Positions 52,657-64,000 are shown, counted from the stretch's first letter. The stretch: 64,000 bases of DNA from Kitasatospora sp. MAP5-34 (GCF_029894335.1 NZ_JARXZC010000004.1:248001-312000); one strand, 5' to 3'. Numbers and translations: made by a program. Notes: generated from the letters alone by a model not told the origin.

Positions 52657-54797
52657 TGGGTGGTTCCTAGGGGGTTCTGGGACTGTCCGCTCTGGGACTG
52701 GATGGCGGTGATCGCGACGGTGTTGACGATGTCCTCCACCAGCGCACCGCGCGACAGGTCGTTGACGGGCTTGCGCAGCCCCTGCAGGACGGGTCCGACC
52801 GCCACCGCGCCGGCCGAGCGCTGGACGGCCTTGTAGGTGTTGTTGCCGGTGTTGAGGTCCGGGAAGATCAACACCGTGGCCCGCCCGGCGACCGGGGAGC
52901 CGGGCAGCTTGGTCGCCGCGACATGGGCGTCCACGGCCGCGTCGTACTGGATCGGACCCTCGACCAGCAGGCCCGGGCGGAGTGCGCGGACGAGTTCGGT
53001 GGCCTTGCGGACCTTGTCCACGTCCGCGCCCGAGCCCGAGGTGCCGGTCGAGTACGAGAGCATCGCCACCCGGGGCTCCACGCCGAACTGGGCCGCCGTC
53101 TCGGCCGACTGGATGGCGATGTCGGCGAGCTGCTGGGCATCCGGGTCTGGGTTGACCGCGCAGTCGCCGTAGACCAGGACCTTGTCCGCCAGGCACATGA
53201 AGAAGACCGAGGAGACGATCGCGGCGTCCGGCGAGGTCTTGATCACCTCGAAGGCGGGGCGGATGGTGGCGGCGGTGGAGTGCACGGCGCCGGAGACCAT
53301 GCCGTCGGCGATGCCCTCCTGGACCATCAGGGTGCCGAAGTAGCTCACATCCGTCACGACGTCCAGCGCCAGTTCGACAGTCATGCCCTTGTGGGCGCGG
53401 AGCTTGGCGTACAGCTCGGCGAACTGCAGGCGCAGCGGGCTGGTCGCCGGGTCGACGATCTGCAACTGGGCGCGGTCGGCGGCCGGGTCGGCGTGCGGGA
53501 GGTCGATGCCGAGGCCGGCCGCCTTGCGGCGGACCAGCTCCGGGTCGCCCAGCAGGGTGAGGTCGCAGATGTTGCGGCGCAGCAGGATCTCGGCCGCGCG
53601 CAGCACCCGCTCCTCGGTGCCCTCGGGCAGTACCACGCGTCGGCGGTCGGCCCGGGCGCGCTCCAGCAGGGCGTGCTCGAACATCATCGGGGTGACCCGT
53701 TCGGACCGGCTCAGCTCGATCCGGCTGGTCAACTCGGCGGTGTCGACGTGTAGTTCGAAGAGTCCGAGGGCGATCTCGGCCTTCCGGGGGCTGGTCGAGG
53801 TGAGCTTGCCCTCCAGGTGGGTGAGTGCGGCGGCGGTGAGCCAGCTGCCTTCCGGGACCACCGCGACCGGGGTGCCGGGGGCCAGCCGGGCGGCCAGCGC
53901 CAGCACGTTCGAGCCCGGGTGCTGACCGAGTGTCAGTAGTACGCCGGCGATCGGCGGGGCGCCGGCCGCGTGGGCGGCGAGCGAGCCGATCACCAGGTCG
54001 GCCCGGTCGCCGGGCGTCACCACCAGCGCGCCTTCGGTCAGCGCGGTCAGGAAGGTCGGCAGCATCGCGCCGCCGAAGACGAAACTCCGCACGTCCCGGG
54101 CCAGGCCCGCCGCGTCGCCGAGCAGCACCTCCGCGCCGGTCGCCTCGACCAGCTGCGCCACCGTCGGCGCGGCGAGCGCGAGTTCCTCGGGGATCACGTA
54201 GGCCGGGATCGGCAGCTTCTCGGTCAGCACCCGCTGGATCTGCTGTTTGGCGCCGGGGGTGACCCGGTTGGCGATCATCGCGAGAATGGAGCAGCCCAGG
54301 TCGCGGTAGGCGCGGTGCGCGTTACGCACCTCGGCGACGACGGCCTGCGCGTCCTCGTCGTGGCCGCCGACCACCGGGAGCACCCAGGCGCCGAACTCGT
54401 TGGCGAGCCGGGCGTTGAAGGCCAGCTCGTCCGGGATGTTGGTGTCGGCGAAGTCGGTGCCCAGTACCAGCACGGCCTGGCACTTGCGCTCGATCGCGCG
54501 GAAACGATCCACCAGTGTGGAGACCAGCTCGTCCTGCCCCTGCGCGGCCTGCAGTGCGGCGGCCTCCTCGTAGGTGAGGCCGTAGAGCTCGGCGGAGGTC
54601 AGGTCGAGCCGGTAACGGGCCCGCAGCAGCTCGACCACGTGGTCGGTGCCGGGCTCGCCGGGCGCGGCGGCGTGCACCAGCGGCCGGAAGACGCCGACCC
54701 GGTCCACCTGGCGGGTGAGCAGTTCCATGACCCCGAGTTCGACGGCCTGCCTGCCGTCCCCCCGGTCGATCCCGGTCACGTACACGCTGCGCGCCAC
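52653..54797 (-). CDS. pta: Phosphate acetyltransferase
   Basis: 714 residues from GTG 54797 (VARSVYVTGIDRGDGRQ), with GGAG about 10 nt upstream; ATG 54833 is an alternative. It exchanges acetyl-CoA and acetyl-phosphate. The N-terminal ~220 residues match the P-loop BioD-like domain but have lost the Walker A Gly-Lys-Thr (GIDRGDGRQ), followed by a DRTGG-type region and the C-terminal catalytic PTA domain (GMVSGAVHSTAATIRPAFEVI, SYSTGTSGSGADVDKVRKATE, FPDLNTGNNTYKAVQRSAGA). Operon with ackA. Confidence 0.95.
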   Translation of the reverse strand: MARSVYVTGIDRGDGRQAVELGVMELLTRQVDRVGVFRPLVHAAAPGEPGTDHVVELLRARYRLDLTSAELYGLTYEEAAALQAAQGQDELVSTLVDRFRAIERKCQAVLVLGTDFADTNIPDELAFNARLANEFGAWVLPVVGGHDEDAQAVVAEVRNAHRAYRDLGCSILAMIANRVTPGAKQQIQRVLTEKLPIPAYVIPEELALAAPTVAQLVEATGAEVLLGDAAGLARDVRSFVFGGAMLPTFLTALTEGALVVTPGDRADLVIGSLAAHAAGAPPIAGVLLTLGQHPGSNVLALAARLAPGTPVAVVPEGSWLTAAALTHLEGKLTSTSPRKAEIALGLFELHVDTAELTSRIELSRSERVTPMMFEHALLERARADRRRVVLPEGTEERVLRAAEILLRRNICDLTLLGDPELVRRKAAGLGIDLPHADPAADRAQLQIVDPATSPLRLQFAELYAKLRAHKGMTVELALDVVTDVSYFGTLMVQEGIADGMVSGAVHSTAATIRPAFEVIKTSPDAAIVSSVFFMCLADKVLVYGDCAVNPDPDAQQLADIAIQSAETAAQFGVEPRVAMLSYSTGTSGSGADVDKVRKATELVRALRPGLLVEGPIQYDAAVDAHVAATKLPGSPVAGRATVLIFPDLNTGNNTYKAVQRSAGAVAVGPVLQGLRKPVNDLSRGALVEDIVNTVAITAIQSQSGQSQNPLGTTQ

Positions 54798-54950
54798 CTG
54801 GGTTTCTCCGTTTCGGTCGTCGTGGTCCGACATGAGCCACTTCGACCATACCTTCGCATTTTGATCATCCATTCGCACTCGGATCAAGCCGAAGGAGGCA
54901 AGGGGCGAAGGTCCTGCGAACGTTTGCGACTGAGCGCCCACGGGGGCACG

Positions 54951-55030
54951 GGGAGCGGCGCGACCAGGGCACGACGTAGGTGCACGGTTGGTCGCGCGCG
55001 CAGTTGATCTGACAGAGCCCCGCACTCCTG
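54951..55030 (-). repeat. Degenerate copy of the dispersed hairpin repeat
   Basis: GCGCGACCA (54958-54966) pairs with 54989-54997, and the sequence GCGCGACCAGGGCACGA is shared with the copy at 19483. The outer arms are largely lost. It lies in the 238-bp gap between glgB and pta and may terminate glgB. Confidence 0.5.
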
Positions 55031-55035
55031 GTCGG

Positions 55036-57507
55036 CTAGCCGGCCGGGCGGAGCCAGATGGTGGCGAGTGGGGGGAGGATCAGTTCGGCGCTGCGGGGCT
55101 GGTCGTTCCAGGGGGTGGGTTCGGCCTTGACCGGCTGGGAGTTGGCGGTGCCGCTGCCGCCGTAGCGGGTGGCGTCGGTGTTGAGGGCTTCCTCCCAGAG
55201 CTGCTCCGGGCCGTCCAGCGGGGGGAGGCCGACGTGGTAGCAGTGGCGGACGACGGGGGAGAAGTTGCTGACGGCGACGAGCGGGGTGCCGTCGGCGGCG
55301 TAGCGGACGAAGGAGAGGACGTTGTCCTCGGCCGCGCCGCCGTCGAGCCAGCGGAAGCCGTCCGGGGTGGTGTCCTGCTCCCAGAGGGCCGGGGCGTCGA
55401 GGTAGGCCGCGTTGAGGTCACCGACCAGCCGCTGGACGCCCTGGTGGTCCGCCGAGCCGGGCCAGTCGTCGGCGAGTACCCACCACTGCGGTCCCTGCTC
55501 GTGGTCCCACTCCGCGCCCTGGGCGAACTCCTGTCCCATGAAGAGGAGTTGTTTGCCCGGGTGGGCCCACATGAAGCCGAGGTAGGCGCGGTGGTTGGCG
55601 CGCTGCTGCCACCAGTCACCGGGCATCTTGGAGACCAGCGACTGCTTGCCGTGGACGACCTCGTCGTGCGAGATCGGCAGGACGTAGTTCTCCGAGTAGG
55701 CGTACACCATCGAGAAGGTGATCTCGTTGTGGTGGTACTTGCGGTGCACCGGCTCCTTGGAGATGTAGACCAGGGAGTCGTGCATCCAGCCCATGTTCCA
55801 CTTCAGGCCGAAGCCCAGGCCCCCGCTGTCGGTGGGCCGGGTGACGCCGTCCCAGGCCGTCGACTCCTCGGCGATGGTGACCACGCCGGGGCAGCGGCGG
55901 TAGACCGTCGCGTTCATCTCCTGGAGGAAGGACGCGGCGTCCAGGTTCTCCCGCCCGCCGAACTGGTTCGGCGTCCAGGAGCCGCCCTCGCGCGAGTAGT
56001 CGAGGTAGAGCATCGAGGCGACGGCGTCGACCCGGAGGCCGTCGATGTGGAACTCCTCGCACCAGTAGACGGCGTTGGCGACCAGGAAGTTGCGGACCTC
56101 GGTGCGGCCGTAGTCGAACTCCAGCGTCCCCCAGTCGGGGTGCTCGGCGCGCAGCGGGTCGGCCGGCTCGTAGAGCGGTTCGCCGTCGAAGCGGGCGAGG
56201 GCGAAGTCGTCCTTGGGGAAGTGCGCGGGGACCCAGTCGACGATCACGCCGATGCCGTGCCGGTGCAGGGTGTCGATCAGGTACTTGAAGTCGTCCGGGC
56301 CGCCGAGCCGGGCGGTCGGGGCGTAGAAGCCGGAGACCTGGTAGCCCCAGGAACCACCGAACGGGTGCTCCATCACTGGCATGAACTCCACGTGGGTGAA
56401 GTTCAAGTCCTGTAGGTAGGAGGGCAGTTCTTCGGCGATCTCGCGGTAGCTGGTGAGATCGGGGCGCCAGGAGGCGAGGTGCAGCTCGTAGACCGACATG
56501 GGGGCGCGGTGGTGCACGGTGCGCGCCCGGCGTGCGAGCCAGTCGCTGTCGTTCCACTCGTACGTGGAGGTGTGAACGACGGAGGCCGTCTCCGGGGGGC
56601 GCTGGGTGGCCCGGGCCAGCGGGTCGGCCTTCTGCAGCACCCAGCCCTGGCGGGTGTGGATCTCGTACTTGTACTGGGTGCCGTCGCCCAGGCCCGGGAC
56701 GAAGAGCTCCCAGACGCCGGACGAACCGAGCGAGCGCATCGGGTGCCCGGTGCCGTCCCAGTGGTTGAAGTCGCCGACCAGGCGGACCCCGGCCGCGTTC
56801 GGGGCCCAGACCGCGAAGGCGGTGCCCTGCACCCCGCCGACCGTCCGGACGTGCGAGCCGAGCGCCTGCCAGAGCTGCTCGTGGCGGCCCTCGGAGATCA
56901 GGTGCAGGTCGAGTTCGCCGAGGGTGGGCGGCGTCCGGTAGCCGTCCTCCTGGCGGATCGGCCCGCTGCCCGGGTACGTCACCTGGAGGTGGTAGTCGGG
57001 GATCTCCTGGCCCGCCAGCAGGCCGGTGAACAGGCCCGACTGGAGATGCGTCAGCTCGGCCGGGCCGTGCTCGGTCTCGATCACCACCCGCTCGGCGAAG
57101 GGGCGCAGCACCCGGATCGTCACGCCCTCGGTGGCGGCGTGCGCCCCTAGCAGGGCGTGCGGGTCGTGGTGCACTCCGGCGAGCAGGCGGTCGATCTCGG
57201 CCGGCGGCAGCGGAGCCTCCGGCAGCCGCAGTGCGGCGTGCGGGCCGGTGGACGGGCCGGCGGACGCGCTGGTGAACGCGCCGGTGCGCGAAGTGCTGCT
57301 TCGCGAGCGGGCGTGCGCTCCCTGCTCCGTCGGCGCAGGCCGTTCCTGCGCGCCCCCCGCCGGGGCGGTCCGTACCACCGGCGCGGGCACCGCGGGCCTG
57401 CCAGCCCCCCCGGGAGTCCCGGTCCCGGGTGTCCCCGGCCGGCCGGGGAGGAAGGTGGCGGGCACGGCGGGCGTGCTGCGGTCGTGCTTCGGGCCGAGCG
57501 GAGTCAC
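55036..57507 (-). CDS. glgB: 1,4-alpha-glucan branching enzyme
   Basis: 823 residues, GTG 57507 with GCAGGAGGA upstream. Introduces alpha-1,6 branches into the linear glucan made by GlgE. After a ~95-residue Pro/Ala/Ser-rich leader come two beta-sandwich (CBM48-like) regions (HDPHALLGAHAATEGVTIRVL; GTAFAVWAPNAAGVRLVGDFN) and the GH13 barrel with nucleophile Asp in GLRVDAVASMLY, acid/base Glu in VVTIAEESTAW and ISHDEVVHG. Last gene of the glgE cluster; it begins 43 bp from the mak stop. The low-complexity leader is longer than usual, and translation could start further in. Confidence 0.95.
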   Translation of the reverse strand: MTPLGPKHDRSTPAVPATFLPGRPGTPGTGTPGGAGRPAVPAPVVRTAPAGGAQERPAPTEQGAHARSRSSTSRTGAFTSASAGPSTGPHAALRLPEAPLPPAEIDRLLAGVHHDPHALLGAHAATEGVTIRVLRPFAERVVIETEHGPAELTHLQSGLFTGLLAGQEIPDYHLQVTYPGSGPIRQEDGYRTPPTLGELDLHLISEGRHEQLWQALGSHVRTVGGVQGTAFAVWAPNAAGVRLVGDFNHWDGTGHPMRSLGSSGVWELFVPGLGDGTQYKYEIHTRQGWVLQKADPLARATQRPPETASVVHTSTYEWNDSDWLARRARTVHHRAPMSVYELHLASWRPDLTSYREIAEELPSYLQDLNFTHVEFMPVMEHPFGGSWGYQVSGFYAPTARLGGPDDFKYLIDTLHRHGIGVIVDWVPAHFPKDDFALARFDGEPLYEPADPLRAEHPDWGTLEFDYGRTEVRNFLVANAVYWCEEFHIDGLRVDAVASMLYLDYSREGGSWTPNQFGGRENLDAASFLQEMNATVYRRCPGVVTIAEESTAWDGVTRPTDSGGLGFGLKWNMGWMHDSLVYISKEPVHRKYHHNEITFSMVYAYSENYVLPISHDEVVHGKQSLVSKMPGDWWQQRANHRAYLGFMWAHPGKQLLFMGQEFAQGAEWDHEQGPQWWVLADDWPGSADHQGVQRLVGDLNAAYLDAPALWEQDTTPDGFRWLDGGAAEDNVLSFVRYAADGTPLVAVSNFSPVVRHCYHVGLPPLDGPEQLWEEALNTDATRYGGSGTANSQPVKAEPTPWNDQPRSAELILPPLATIWLRPAG

Positions 57508-57550
57508 GGCGGGGTCCTCCTGCGGGGTTGGTGGAGCGTCGGGGGCGGCG

Positions 57551-59026
57551 TCAGACGGTGAGGGCCAGGCGGTTGATGGCGGCCAGCGGGATGGGCAGCC
57601 AGCTGGGCCGGTGCCTGGCCTCGTAGACCACCTCGTACACCGCCTTGTCGATCTCCAGCGCCCGCATCAGCTCGGGTGAGGCGCTCGGATCGCTGCCCCC
57701 GCCGGCGCTGTACCCCGCGCAGTACGCCGTACGGTTGCGCGCCGCCCAGGCCGCCGCGAGGTGGGCCAGCTCCGGGTCCGGCGGGGCGCCGGCCAGCAGG
57801 TGGGCGGCCGCGTAGTCGAAGGAGCGCAGCATGGCCGCGACGTCGCGCAGGGCCGGCTGCGGGAGCCTGCGTTCGGCCAGCGGCTTCGCGGGTTCCCCCT
57901 CGAAGTCCAGCAGGACCCAGCCGTGCGGGGTGCGCATCGCCTGCCCCAGGTGCAGGTCCCCGTGGATCCGTTGGACGGGTACGCCGTCCAGGTGGTCCGC
58001 CGTCAGCTGGCGGAAGGCGGTGCGCAGTGCGGGCCGGTAACGCAGCAGGCCGGGGACGGCGGACACCGCGTTGTCCAGCCGGTCCGCCATCGCTCCGGCG
58101 AGCAGGCCCAGCTGGGCCCGGTCCAGCCGGTCGACCGGCATCGAGCGGGCCAGCACCCGGTGCACCTCGGCGGTGGCGCGGCCGAGCCGGTGCGCCTCGA
58201 TGGCGAAGTTGCCCGGCGAGGGGTCGCCCTTGAGCCGGGCGACCTGGTCGAGCGCGAGCTCCCAGCCGTCCTCCGCGTCGGGCAGGTAGCGCTGGAGCAG
58301 CCCCAGAGTGGCTGGTTCCGACCGCTCCATCCGGCTCTCGAACCACGCGGCGACCCGGGGGATCCGGGTGGAACCGGCCCGGGACAGGGCGAGCGAGAGC
58401 TCCAGGTCCGGGTTGGTGCCGGGGCTGATGCGGCGGAAGAGCTTGAGGATGAAGGAGGTGCCGTAGATCACCGAGCTGTTGCTCTGCTCGGCGGTGCTGG
58501 CGCGCCCCGGGAGGTTGCCGGGCAGGCCGGGGCCCGGGGTGCGGCGGAAGGCGAGTGCGCCGAACCGGTCTCCCGTCGCCAGGTGCTCCAGCAGCCGGCC
58601 CGTCAGTTCCGGGTCGTGCAGCGCGTCGTAGAGCACCGCGCCGTCGTACGGGCCGCCGGTCAGCCGCCCGAGCACGGTGGACGGGGCGAGGCCCGAGGGC
58701 TGCTGCGAACGGGTGCCGAGCAGCAGCTGGTAGATGTCGCCGCCGCCGGCGTGTTCGACCCTCAGCAGCAGGTGCAGCAGCGCCGGGTCGCCGACCTGCA
58801 GCGGAGTGCCGAGCACCGGCGTGAGGCCGGTGATCGCGCGCCCCTTGCCGGCGTACCAGCGCTGGCCGGGCAGCCAGGCGGAGATCAGCGGCAGCGCGGC
58901 CTGCACCAGCTCGCTGACCCCGGGGGCGGTTCTCCGAAGCCCGGCACCACGCGTCGCGACGGGCACGGGAGTGCCCTCGGACGGCTCGTGGTGCACACGG
59001 GCTTGAGAACGGGAGGTTTCGGACAT
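57551..59026 (-). CDS. mak: Maltokinase (Mak/Pep2)
   Basis: 491 residues from ATG 59026 (MSETSRSQARVHH), with GGGAG upstream; the open frame extends further but the leader has no family similarity. It phosphorylates maltose to maltose-1-phosphate, the GlgE substrate. Kinase-like motifs: QRIHGDLHLGQ and WVLLDFEGEPAKPL (metal-binding Asp), with the N-terminal LPGQRWYAGKGRAI of maltokinases. It lies 240 bp downstream of treS, beyond a terminator hairpin, and upstream of glgB. Confidence 0.93.
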   Translation of the reverse strand: MSETSRSQARVHHEPSEGTPVPVATRGAGLRRTAPGVSELVQAALPLISAWLPGQRWYAGKGRAITGLTPVLGTPLQVGDPALLHLLLRVEHAGGGDIYQLLLGTRSQQPSGLAPSTVLGRLTGGPYDGAVLYDALHDPELTGRLLEHLATGDRFGALAFRRTPGPGLPGNLPGRASTAEQSNSSVIYGTSFILKLFRRISPGTNPDLELSLALSRAGSTRIPRVAAWFESRMERSEPATLGLLQRYLPDAEDGWELALDQVARLKGDPSPGNFAIEAHRLGRATAEVHRVLARSMPVDRLDRAQLGLLAGAMADRLDNAVSAVPGLLRYRPALRTAFRQLTADHLDGVPVQRIHGDLHLGQAMRTPHGWVLLDFEGEPAKPLAERRLPQPALRDVAAMLRSFDYAAAHLLAGAPPDPELAHLAAAWAARNRTAYCAGYSAGGGSDPSASPELMRALEIDKAVYEVVYEARHRPSWLPIPLAAINRLALTV

Positions 59027-59194
59027 GACTCCCTTTCCCCGGAAGCGGGCTGACTGCCCGACGGGTCTGGCCGGGTCCGTCAGTCTTCCGGATTTCGGCG
59101 GCGCGACGGCGACGGCACGCGAGCAGGGCTCGGGTGTCACGCCTTAGTGTGGGTGGCCGTTGGGCTGTTCTCCGTACGCGGCGGTGCAGAGATC

Positions 59195-59232
59195 TCCGGG
59201 GGCGCGAGTTCTGTCTCTCGCGCCCCCGGAGG
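59195..59232 (-). terminator. Perfect 15-bp hairpin between treS and mak
   Basis: CTCCGGGGGCGCGAG (59195-59209) pairs with 59218-59232 around an 8-nt loop, 33 bp beyond the treS stop. It splits the glgE cluster into glgE-treS and mak-glgB units or acts as an attenuator. Confidence 0.75.
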
Positions 59233-59265
59233 TGACGAGCCTGATGGATCGTTACTTCGCGGTTG

Positions 59266-60983
59266 TCACTTCGCGCGCGGATCGTTGTTCCGCGCGGGGT
59301 TGCGCAGCTGGAACCAGTAGAAGCCGTGCCCGGCCAGGGTGAGCAGATAGGGCCACTCGCCGATGGACGGGAAGCGCACGCCGCCGATCAACTCCACCGG
59401 ATACCGCCCGCTGTACCGCCGCAGGTCCAACTCGGTCGGTTGCGCGAACCGCGAGAAGTTGTTCACGCACATGACCAGGTCGCCCTCGTGCTCGCGCACG
59501 AAGGCCAGGACGGCGGGGTTGCTGGAGGGCAGCTCGGTGTAGCTGCCGAGACCGAACGCCGGGTTGAGCTTGCGGATCTCGATCATGCGACGCGTCCAGT
59601 GCAGCAGCGAACTCGAACTGCTCTGCTGCGCTTCGACGTTGGTCACCTGGAAGCCGTACACCGGATCCATGATGGGCGGCAGACTGAGCCTGCCCGGGTC
59701 GGCGGAGGAGAAACCCGCGTTCCGGTCGGGCGTCCACTGCATCGGCGTCCGGACCCCGTCCCGGTCGCCGAGCCAGATGTTGTCGCCCATCCCGATCTCG
59801 TCCCCGTAGTACAGGACGGGAGAGCCGGGGAGGGCGAGCAGCAGGGCTGTGAACAGCTCGATCTGGTTCCGGTCGTTCTCCAGCAGCGGGGCGAGCCGGC
59901 GCCGGATGCCCACGTTGGCGCGCATTCGCGGATCTTTGGCGTACTCCGCGTACATGTAGTCGCGTTCCTCGTCGGTGACCATTTCCAGGGTCAGCTCGTC
60001 GTGGTTGCGCAGGAAGATACCCCACTGGCAATTGCCCGGAATGGTGGGCGTTTTCGCGAGGATCTCGGAGACCGGATAACGGCTCTCCCGGCGGACGGCC
60101 ATGAAGATCCGCGGCATCACCGGGAAGTGGAACGCCATGTGGCACTCGTCGCCGCCGGAGGCGAAGTCGCCGAAGTAGTCGACCACGTCCTCGGGCCACT
60201 GGTTGGCCTCGGCGAGCAGCACGGTGTCCGGGTAGTCCGCGTCGATCTCCTTGCGGACCCGGCGCAGGAACTCGTGCGTCTCGGGGAGGTTCTCGCAGTT
60301 GGTCCCCTCGCGGGCGAACAGGTACGGCACCGCGTCCAGCCGGAAGCCGTCGATCCCGAGGTCCAGCCAGAACCGCAGGCCCCCGATCATCTCCTCCTGC
60401 ACGCGCGGGTTGTCGTAGTTCAGGTCCGGCTGGTGCGAGAAGAACCGGTGCCAGAAGTACTGCTTGCGGACGGGGTCGTACGTCCAGTTGGAGGACTCGC
60501 TGTCGACGAAGATGATCCGGGCGTCCGGGTACTGCTTGTCGTCGTCGGCCCACATGTAGAAGTCGCCGTACGGGCCGTCCGGGTCCTTGCGGGACTCCTG
60601 GAACCACGGGTGCTGGTCACTCGTGTGGTTCATCACGAAGTCGATGATCACCCGCATGCCGCGCGCGTGCGCGGCGTCGGTGAACTCCACGAAGTCGGCC
60701 AGGTCGCCGAACTCGGGCAGCACCGACTTGTAGTCGGCCACGTCGTAGCCGCCGTCGCGCAGCGGCGAGGCGAAGAACGGCGGGATCCAGAGGCAGTCCA
60801 CGCCGAGCCACTGCAGGTAGTCCAGTTTGGAGGTGAGCCCCTTGAGGTCACCGATGCCGTCACCGTTGCTGTCCTGGAAGGACCGCACGAGGACTTCGTA
60901 GAAGACCGCGCGTTTGAACCACTCCGGGTCCAGGTTCTTCGGAGAGGTGTCGGCGAAGGTGTCGGGGACGGGCTCGTTCACTG

Positions 60984-60987
<4 letters not shown>
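59266..60987 (-). CDS. treS: Trehalose synthase (maltose alpha-D-glucosyltransferase)
   Basis: 573 residues, GTG 60987, overlapping the glgE stop by 4 bp (GTGA). It interconverts trehalose and maltose. GH13 motifs: [15 protein letters not shown], nucleophile Asp in [14 protein letters not shown], acid/base Glu in [12 protein letters not shown], and [13 protein letters not shown]. No fused maltokinase domain is present, unlike some bacterial TreS-Pep2 fusions; mak is a separate gene. Confidence 0.96.
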
Positions 60988-63215
<2,228 letters not shown>

Positions 63216-63852
63216 GCCAAGCTCCTGCCCGAGATCGGCGGCAGCTCCCGCCGGCCGGTGCAGGGCCAGGGGAGTACCGGGAGGACTGCTGGGGTGAGAG
63301 AGGACGTGCGACCGGAGACCTGACCCCCGCCGCAGCAGCCGTCAACCTGCCCGTCTCCGGCCTGATCCCGAAGGGACCGCGCGCGTCCCGGCGCGCGGCC
63401 CTCCGGGCGCGCCCCGGAGCGACCCAACCCACCCGAAAACGATCGGGAGCAGGAAGAGGACACGCCTGATGAGCACCGCAGAGGCCAAACGGGCTAACGA
63501 AGATGATGGTTCGCCAGGGGGGAAGGTTCCGGACGTGGGGCAGCAGGGGGCACCAACCGGATCGCACTCCCCACGGCTCCAACGACCTTTGTGCATCCTC
63601 GCACCACCGGCAAGACCTACGGGTGGGTAAGCGCGCGATTTCGGACGGTAGGCGGGGGCATATCGACCAGTGGAAACGTAGCCGTTCCAGACTGTTCACA
63701 CGCTGGGAGCGCGTGTGCCGCACCGATTGCGCCCCCTCGCGCCCCCCGTGCACCCGAGTGCGCCGAATGTGATCTCACCAATGGTCCGAACGGGTGTGTA
63801 AGACGACAGTTGACGACCCATCATGTGATGTCTCGGGTCTAGGCTTCAGGTC
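63216..63852. other. 637-bp divergent region between glgE and glgP
   Basis: It must hold the promoters of both glucan units. One short frame at 63469-63630 has a good ribosome-binding site. I see no clear regulator binding site or hairpin. Confidence 0.4.
63469..63630 (+). CDS. Possible 53-residue ORF upstream of glgP
   Basis: ATG 63469 to TAA 63630, MSTAEAKRANEDDGSPGGK at the start, Pro/Arg/Leu-rich at the end. AGGAAGAGGA at 63451-63460 is well placed. No family is recognised and third-position GC bias is not strong; it could be a leader peptide or chance. Confidence 0.3.
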   Translation: MSTAEAKRANEDDGSPGGKVPDVGQQGAPTGSHSPRLQRPLCILAPPARPTGG

Positions 63853-64000
63853 GTGAAGGCAATCCGCAGATTCACCGTCCGCACCGTCCTGCCCGAGCAA
63901 CTCAAGCCGCTGCACGAACTCGCGCTCAACCTCCGCTGGTCCTGGCACCCCGAGACGCGGGAGCTCTTCCGCTCCGTCGACCCGGAGGTCTGGGCGGCGG
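63853..64000 (+). CDS. glgP: Alpha-glucan (glycogen) phosphorylase GlgP, N-terminal part
   Basis: GTG 63853 begins VKAIRRFTVRTVLPEQLKPL, followed by HELALNLRWSWHPETRELF, the DUF3417-type N-terminus of actinobacterial alpha-glucan phosphorylases. Only 49 codons are in the window. The enzyme releases glucose-1-phosphate from alpha-glucan, and its gene is divergent from glgE as in S. coelicolor. Confidence 0.9.
   Translation, partial: MKAIRRFTVRTVLPEQLKPLHELALNLRWSWHPETRELFRSVDPEVWAA

Overview
The window is a 64-kb piece of a high-GC actinobacterial chromosome. Very strong third-position GC bias, long antisense shadow frames and frequent GTG starts fit Streptomycetaceae (Streptomyces or Kitasatospora). 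Gene order confirms this: atp operon end, DUF2550 gene, hbd, nucS, an SCO5389-family gene, filP-scy, mce-thl-meaB, an isobutyryl-CoA mutase gene, pyk, ackA-pta and the GlgE maltosyltransferase cluster follow the S. coelicolor SCO537x-SCO544x arrangement as I remember it. No rRNA, tRNA, insertion sequence, prophage or CRISPR array was recognised.

Layout. 1-4.3 kb: 3' part of the F1Fo ATP synthase operon (atpA partial, atpG, atpD, atpC), with a strong hairpin between atpD and atpC. 4.4-19.4 kb: small conserved genes, a cobalamin adenosyltransferase, a NarL-type two-component system, 3-hydroxybutyryl-CoA dehydrogenase, a STAS-domain protein followed by a P-loop/transmembrane protein with a Ser/Pro-rich tail, the NucS mismatch endonuclease, a flavin-dependent monooxygenase, an ABC exporter pair and an alpha/beta hydrolase. 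19.5-25.3 kb: the polarity coiled-coil proteins FilP and Scy. 25.7-34.1 kb: acyl-CoA and B12 metabolism (epimerase, thiolase, MeaB, IcmA) mixed with a Uma2 protein, two MarR regulators and small membrane proteins. 34.1-38.4 kb: an OmpR-type two-component system divergent from a two-gene operon for a MurG-like glycosyltransferase and an extended SDR dehydratase/epimerase. 38.4-44 kb: an accessory locus I interpret as a secreted polymorphic toxin with candidate immunity genes. 44.1-49.7 kb: a TetR regulator, a thioredoxin-fold YbbN/CnoX-like protein and a secreted/membrane DUF6230-DUF6114-Pro-rich operon. 49.9-54.8 kb: pyruvate kinase and ackA-pta. 55-64 kb: glgE-treS-mak-glgB, divergent from glgP (partial).

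Functional links. The last cluster can make branched alpha-glucan from trehalose (TreS to maltose, Mak to maltose-1-phosphate, GlgE to linear glucan, GlgB to branches) and GlgP can degrade it. The central metabolic genes form a scattered set for branched and short acyl-CoA metabolism needing adenosylcobalamin: adenosyltransferase, MeaB chaperone, IcmA, epimerase, thiolase and 3-hydroxybutyryl-CoA dehydrogenase.

The items most worth a second look are the toxin/immunity locus at 38.5-43.9 kb, the MurG-like/SDR operon with its divergent two-component system, a pair of GGACGTCC palindromes exactly 21 bp apart before icmA, and a TTAC-N6-GTAA motif shared by the TetR gene and the DUF6230 operon.
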